The notes under the pieces were generated by a model. The model searched no databases. It was not told the DNA's origin and saw only the letters and a list, made by a program, of their open reading frames with translations. From Sipunculus nudus (Eukaryota; Annelida; Sipuncula; Golfingiida; Sipunculidae): a stretch of 64,000 bases of DNA. This document shows positions 58,596 to 64,000 of the stretch, in pieces. The translations under genes were made by a program, and so were the position numbers. The first letter of the stretch is position 1. Each line of letters opens with the position of its first letter. Location: contig CM049321.1 of NCBI GenBank assembly GCA_026874595.1, forward strand, positions 3,215,479 through 3,279,478, written 5' to 3'.

Positions 58596-60240
58596 CCCTT
58601 TACTCTTCAGATTAGGCTGGGGGCTTGTGACACTCCTACTGTTCAGATTAATTTTGCATTTTTTTCCCACATTTTGACATGAATCCATATAAGACACATT
58701 AACCCAGTCCCTTTCAAGGTATCTTTGTGACATTTTCTGCATTTACTGTAAGGTATATTTCCTTTATGTCAATTATATTTTTTTTCTGCATACCTTCTCA
58801 TATGTAAGTAAGTTAGGTTAATACAGGTAACAATAGGTAAATCTGTAATACCTGCATTTCTGCTCACTGGTATTTCACCAAAGCGACCCCTTTATCTTGT
58901 TCAGGTAACCCATTTACAATTTGATCAAAAAAGGGAAATATAAGGATTTTTTTACTCAAAGGTAATTATTATTTAAAGGTAAGTAAAATTGTAAATGATT
59001 TGTTTTATTTATGGAAAGGGAATCACCAAAAAAAAACAGAATATGCAAATAAAATTGGATTTTACAGTGAAAATCAAATATTTTTCACCTGAAAAGCTTG
59101 CTGACCCAAGAAGCATATTCTAGGACTCTGTTAAAATATAACACATATGTTTACCTGCACAGGAAAGTAAAGGTAAGTATAGGTAAATTATTTTTTTTCT
59201 AAATTTGTACGCAAACATCTTGTTCATCATTACAGTAACTATAAATTAATACCATTTCCATTTATTGACTGTATAATTCACTTTTGATATAAGAACAGGT
59301 GCTATTAAGTACAGTAATTAAGTTACCTATGTGAATACCTTTGTTCTTCAACTGATCTAATTACCTATGGCAGAGGCAAAATCATGCTGATTAGTGCCAA
59401 AGACGAATATGGATGAACAAGTGTCAACTATGTCAAAACATATTATATTTTGATTTTAGAGACGTAGAATATAAATTGATAATTTTGGTTATGGTAACAC
59501 ATAAAAATATACTCACCTGTACAGGTGGGTTCAGGTAAACACAGGTAAATTATCATATATTATTATACAAGTAATAAGGGATACCGACAGAATAAATCTT
59601 AATTTTGTGTGGCATGTGTACATTATATGAATTACTGGGCCTAACTGCACAATTTATTGGGTTACCTGTAATAATACCTTTCATCTTAAAAGGATTTAAT
59701 TACTTTTGCCAGTACCGACAATAAAGACTACTTCTCAGTTGAAGACTGGGATGGAAATTTTTTAAAAGTAGCCAAAACAATATGCACAAACTATCTTTGA
59801 ATCAACTGCACAGCCACGCAAGTTGCGTATTTCAATTTTGACAACTACTACCTGTAACATATGCTCACCTGCACAGGTGAGTTCTGGTAAATTAAGGTAA
59901 CATCTCATTTTTTAAATTAAATTTTAAAATTATACATGTTATAAGGGACATCACCAAAATAATCTTTATTTTTGCGCAAAATGTATGAATTATCGCTGCA
60001 AACTGCACTGATTATGTGCTTACCAATACATCCTAAATTAATATATTTTCACCTGTGCAGGTAGACAAAAAATGGCAAATCTAATTAGTTTTCATGAAAA
60101 TCTAGAAAAGTTTTTACTCAGGCTGTGAACGTTTCATACAAAAAAAGATTAAATGCTGTTCAGCTTGGTCAATCACCTGCACAGGTAAAAAATCCAGGTG
60201 TGACATGTATCAGGTGTGCACTCGGTATGACCATTGATTA
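58596..60240. repeat. diverged ~355-bp tandem repeats inserted in the satellite
   Basis: Starts CCCTTTACTCTTCAG straight after a TTAA, then holds diverged units each headed by the palindrome ACCTGYACAGGT and followed by 'caggtaa.acaggtaaatta', 'aagggataccga' and 'ttacct.tgaataccttt'. Palindrome positions are 59153, 59515, 59867, then 60051 and 60175. No coding region was seen. The TTAA/CCCTTT start recalls piggyBac-type ends, but the other end was not found. Confidence 0.6.
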
Positions 60241-60749
60241 GCACAATTACACATTGAATATCCAAAATTTTCCAGCTTGAAACAGTACTGATGTACTGAA
60301 ATGAAAATAAAAATCCAAATTTGTCATAAATGTTTTAAAACATTGGTAATTTACCTAATTGAGGAGTTCCATGCAATTTCCTTTGAACTACCCGCCCCTC
60401 CGTGGGCCGACGGGCATTGAGCGATAAAATGTGAATTTCATGCGCGAGTTTATATAAACAGGTTTAAATAATGCCAGTTTAAACAAAATTAAAACATTTC
60501 TAGCATAAATAGGATGTAAGACTCCCCGTTTGTTTTATTGCTTTTCATCTCTGGAACGGTCTCTCCTGCCGCGTCTGCTTCCTGGCAGCGGTGACGCTGC
60601 TACGGTCCTCAGACAATCAGATATATTTTTACATTCTCAACGAGCACGTGATATGGTCATTTGTGTTTTATGTTCAGAAGGCCTCATGAGATAAACTGCA
60701 GTCATACGGTCACAGTGAAAATGCAGTGCCGACTGACGGTTCAGTTGTT

Positions 60750-60982
60750 GGGGGGGGGGGGGGGGGGGGCTCTTTTGAAGCGTGCTCGAGATCACGCCAT
60801 ATAAAGGCATATTAGAACGATTCTTTCTAGCAAGTATCACAAAATAAGACAAACCAGTAGTGGGGGAACAATTTATTGGGGGGGGGGGGGGGGGCTCTTT
60901 TGAAGCGTGCTCGAGATCACGCCATATAAAGGCATATTAGAACGATTCTTCCTAGCAAGTATCACAAAAAAAGACAAACCAG
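60750..60982 (+). repeat. duplicated G-run module
   Basis: A run of 20 G (60750-60769), then about 88 bp from 'ctcttttgaagcgtgctcga'. The same arrangement recurs 125 bp later (17 G at 60878-60894). The 88-bp parts are nearly identical. Confidence 0.9.
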
Positions 60983-61023
60983 GTTATAGCACGTATTAAT
61001 AATGACAAACAATTACTGGAGTA
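60982..61023 (+). repeat. 77-bp satellite, stranded fragment
   Basis: About 40 bp of satellite ('tatagcacgtattaataatg...attactggagta') stranded between the G-run module and the transposon. It continues at 63409, which places the transposon inside one satellite unit. Confidence 0.85.
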
Positions 61024-62289
61024 GGGTAGGGCAGGACAAGACGCCCATCTTAAGCGGAAACGTTTCCTGCTGGTTCTGAAACATCTTTAAATCATATTTT
61101 TTATGGTCAAACGTTCAGATATATTCGACAAAATAAATTCTGATGGGAATTTTGGCACAATTCAGAATACTTTCGACGAAATCCGGAAAATACATATCTT
61201 CTGACCATGGGCGTTTTACCCCAGACTTGGGCCGATATGCCCATGGGTGGGCATGTTACCCGGCTCTCTTCATTCATTCTCGAGTTTCCATTTATAGATA
61301 ATCACAGTGCAAACTCATTTGCCTAAAGTACTATATTTAAGGGAAGATTACAGCCCAACTTCGAATCGAATTTTTTTTTATGCCTAAATACTAGAAAATG
61401 GGTTACACTTTATTTGATTAACAATTCGTGGAAAATTATACAAAATCACAAAGCCACATTCACTACAGGTAACTCACAAAGTAACACTTCGAACAAGGAA
61501 TATAATCAGGAGCAATATTTTTCCTATTCTTTCACTCTATCAGTCCAGTTTTGCTTTATACAAAAGTTTCCCAGCAAAAACACCCCAAAAAACATTACTT
61601 CCCATTCAGCTACCTGTTAGGACCTTGTTATGGTTCTGTGTGTGAGTAAGCATGGTCCACGTGTTTTTGTTTACCATAACAAGGTCGCGTAACCAGAGTT
61701 CCCATTTTGTGCATCCGAACTCAAACAAAGTCAAGTTCAAACTAGTCCATACGTGGATAGTCATGTTCTCTGATTTATCTCTGCTGGATGGACATTACGC
61801 TCCTGGATGGACATTACGAATGTAAATTCATTGTAGAACCTATCGCAACAGTTTTTTACGATATGTCCACGGGCCTCAGCTGAAATGACACGCACCATGT
61901 GCCCCATGTATCGGGTCCCTGATCCACTGCAACAAGCGATGTTTCAGTCAGCGGGGACATGTACTAATTTTTTTCCAGTGTCACTCAGGGCATCTCCTGA
62001 TTAACAGGTATTGTGGCCCGGGCGATACACGGGGTCCCTCTCGCTATGTTTAGGTTGGCGCCTGCTAGTGATCGCGCTAGGTCCACTCTAGTAAGCCAAC
62101 ACTTTTAGGGCAATATTTTGGCAGGTACCAATTGATTTCAAAGAGAAGACGCTATTTTTCGTGCATATTCAACATGCTTTATAGGTGATTATAGCCCCCT
62201 TTAATTAGATAAAAACCAAGGCTGAGCATCAGGTGACTGGCAAATCCAAATACATTCCTTCTCAGAATCTAAGCTGGACGCTGCTAAGC

Positions 62290-62431
62290 ACTTTTTAGTG
62301 TTTCGGGAGACGCCGAAGTCTCTGGGGGCCACCTTTTCACTTACTCCTTCGGCAACAGCTTTAACAGCCATTCGTAATGCATCCTGCCCATAGACACCTC
62401 GCGTGGATTTCAAAGTATACGTCTGAGCCAT
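62290..62431 (-). pseudogene. pogo/Tigger transposase N-terminus, truncated
   Basis: From an ATG at 62431 the minus strand reads MAQTYTLKSTRGVYGQDALR, then KAVAEGVSEKVAPRDFGVSR. This is the CENP-B/psq-type DNA-binding helix-turn-helix of pogo-family transposases ('AxxAVxxGxSxxxAxxxFGVSRxT'). After SRNT the usual family sequence stops and 30 unrelated codons follow to a stop at 62201. No DDD catalytic domain was seen. Confidence 0.65.
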
Positions 62432-62473
62432 CCTAAAAAGCGAGAGAGCATTTAATAAATCTCTCTCCCACCA

Positions 62474-62474
62474 C

Positions 62475-62544
<70 letters not shown>

Positions 62545-62790
62545 TATATAAACCTGTGTTATAAGACTATCCACGGGTCTGGCCAGAAGTGGTGTTAATT
62601 CACAGGCGCTCTTATTGCACAGGTTACACTATATAAATATATATATATATAATATGTTTGGGGTATATATATACATGTATATTTATTAGTTTATATATAT
62701 ATTTATATATATATATATATTTATTTATATATATACATATATATTTATTTATATGAATTTATATATTAATATCTATATATATGTATATGC
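62474..62790. repeat. (TA)n arrays inside the transposon
   Basis: A long TA run at 62474-62550 and looser TA-rich sequence to about 62790. Confidence 0.9.
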
Positions 62791-63408
62791 AGGTATATCA
62801 TATCAAAGTATAACATAATAAATCAGCAATATATCTGACAAATAGGCCTAATATTCACCACAATTTATATTGCATTCGAATATCAAGTGAACCCAGATTT
62901 GGCATTATATATGTACATCCTCGTTTCAGTTTAAAATACAATTTATTTTTGGCAAAAAATCAAACTCCACACTTATTATTGCTTTTAAAGGGGGTAACAC
63001 GTCCAGTGGGCATCTCGCCTCAACAACCACGTGGGGTTTTTGCCACAAATCACGTGATTTAATTTGACCGGCGCCTTGCTGCCACTTCTGAAATCTTCAT
63101 TCTGAACAGTCCATTTTAATCATTTCAAGGTTTTATGTATCATTTATTTCAGTCTTATCGTAAGTAGATGCTTTAGGTATACCCGAGATCACATTTACAA
63201 ACCCACCTATGTTGTATGCAATACAACATATACCTTTTCCATGACGCCAAACCCCGAGCAGCCGCCCTGTCGTTCGCCTCAAGTTCTCAAAACGTCTATC
63301 AGATGGCTTGAAACAAAGTGAACGCTTGGTGGCGCCAGTTTAATGGCACATAAATAGTAAAGGGGGTGGGCATTTTGCCCCGGGGCTGCGTCTTGCCCTG
63401 CTCTACCC

Positions 63409-64000
63409 TATTTCATGCCCGAAGGGTTAGGGTAACCCGAATCCCGGATATAGCACATATTAATAATGGCAAACATCTACTGGGGTAATTCATGCCCGAA
63501 GCGTTAGGGTAACCCGTATCCCCGATATAGCATAAAACCCGTATCCCGGGTATAGCACGTATCAATAATGACAAACAATTACTGGTGTATTTCATGCCCG
63601 AAGGGTTAGGGTAACCCGTATCCTGGATATAGCATATATTAATAGTGACACACACTTACTGGAGTATTTCATGCCCGAAGGGTTAGGGTAACCCGCATCC
63701 CGGATACAGCATATATTAATAATGACATATACTTACAAGAGTATTTTATTCCCAAAGGGTTTGGGTAACCCGTAACCCGGATATAGCACATATTAATAAT
63801 GACAAATATCTACTGGAGTATATCATGCCCGAAGGGTTAAGGAAACCCGTATCCCGGATATAGCATATATGAATAGTTACAAACACTTGTTGGAGTATTT
63901 TATTCCCGAAGGGTTTGGGTAACCCGTATACCGGATATAGCATATATCTATAGTGACAAACACTTACTGGAGTATTTCATGCCGGAAGGGTTAGGGTAAC
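63409..64000 (+). repeat. 77-bp satellite, right block
   Basis: About seven and a half units with the same 'catgcccgaagggttagggt' and 'cccggatatagca' phrases, running off the window edge. One unit is shortened near 63530. The array probably continues. Confidence 0.93.

Larger units (their letters stand above)
61024..63408. mobile_element. pogo-like DNA transposon, 2385 bp
   Basis: Terminal inverted repeats: GGGTAGGGCAGGACAAGACG at the left and the complement of GGGTAGAGCAGGGCAAGACG at the right (18 of 20 match). TA stands at both outer edges (61022-61023 and 63409-63410). Removing the element restores the satellite phrase 'ggagtatttcatgcc', so the insertion point is exact. Subterminal motifs of type GGGC-N-TTTTRCCC occur at about 61206, 61245 and 63367. 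A psq-type helix-turn-helix remains inside; the DDE catalytic part was not found, so the copy is non-autonomous. Confidence 0.85.

Overview
This is a stretch of animal nuclear DNA, most likely from a mollusc and probably a bivalve. The support is AT-rich DNA, genes split by GT-AG introns, many long (TA)n arrays, two kinds of tRNA-derived SINE, degraded non-LTR elements, and repeats ending in 'gacggacggac...ccgctccgctgg' or carrying 'ggtcaaggtcacagg', which I know from bivalve genomes. The species cannot be told from sequence alone.

Layout. 1-11 kb: no gene recognised; repeats and simple sequence. 11.08-15.76 kb (+): the last two exons, about 1180 codons, of an Ebony-like, NRPS-type adenylating enzyme. 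The adenylation domain is complete. The thiolation (carrier) domain is not visible; nine 11-residue LEA/apolipoprotein-like repeats follow the adenylation domain instead. A GNAT-like C-terminal domain and an acidic tail with three 16-residue repeats come next. 16-25.5 kb: intergenic, with a 337-bp Harbinger-like MITE and a fresh 125-bp tandem duplication. 25.97-31.0 kb and 35.49-45.89 kb (+): two tandem paralogues of a secreted protein, signal peptide + PAN/apple domain + C-type-lectin-like domain. Each has five coding exons with identical lengths (25, 290, 31, 183, 218 nt; 248 aa). Promoters, introns and poly(A) ends also align. Intron 2 of the second copy is enlarged by about 5 kb of inserted DNA holding a broken LINE and a SINE. 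51.0-51.3 kb (+): one exon of an MFS sugar-transporter-like gene (NaGLT1/MFSD4 type). 54.2-55.8 kb (-): a broken envelope glycoprotein of a gypsy/errantivirus-like endogenous element. 55.8-57 kb: ~245-bp tandem repeats built from GTAGCAA motifs. 57.2-64 kb: a 77-bp satellite with a telomere-like palindrome in each unit, interrupted by a block of diverged repeats that starts at a TTAA and by a 2385-bp pogo-like transposon with a clean TA target duplication.

The three gene loci show no evident functional link. The two PAN-lectin genes are clearly one duplicated locus. The Ebony-like gene is the most unusual coding object. The satellite with its nested insertions is the most unusual non-coding one. 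Exon borders are inferred by eye from reading frame, splice consensus and, for the paralogues, from each other; no alignment or search was run.
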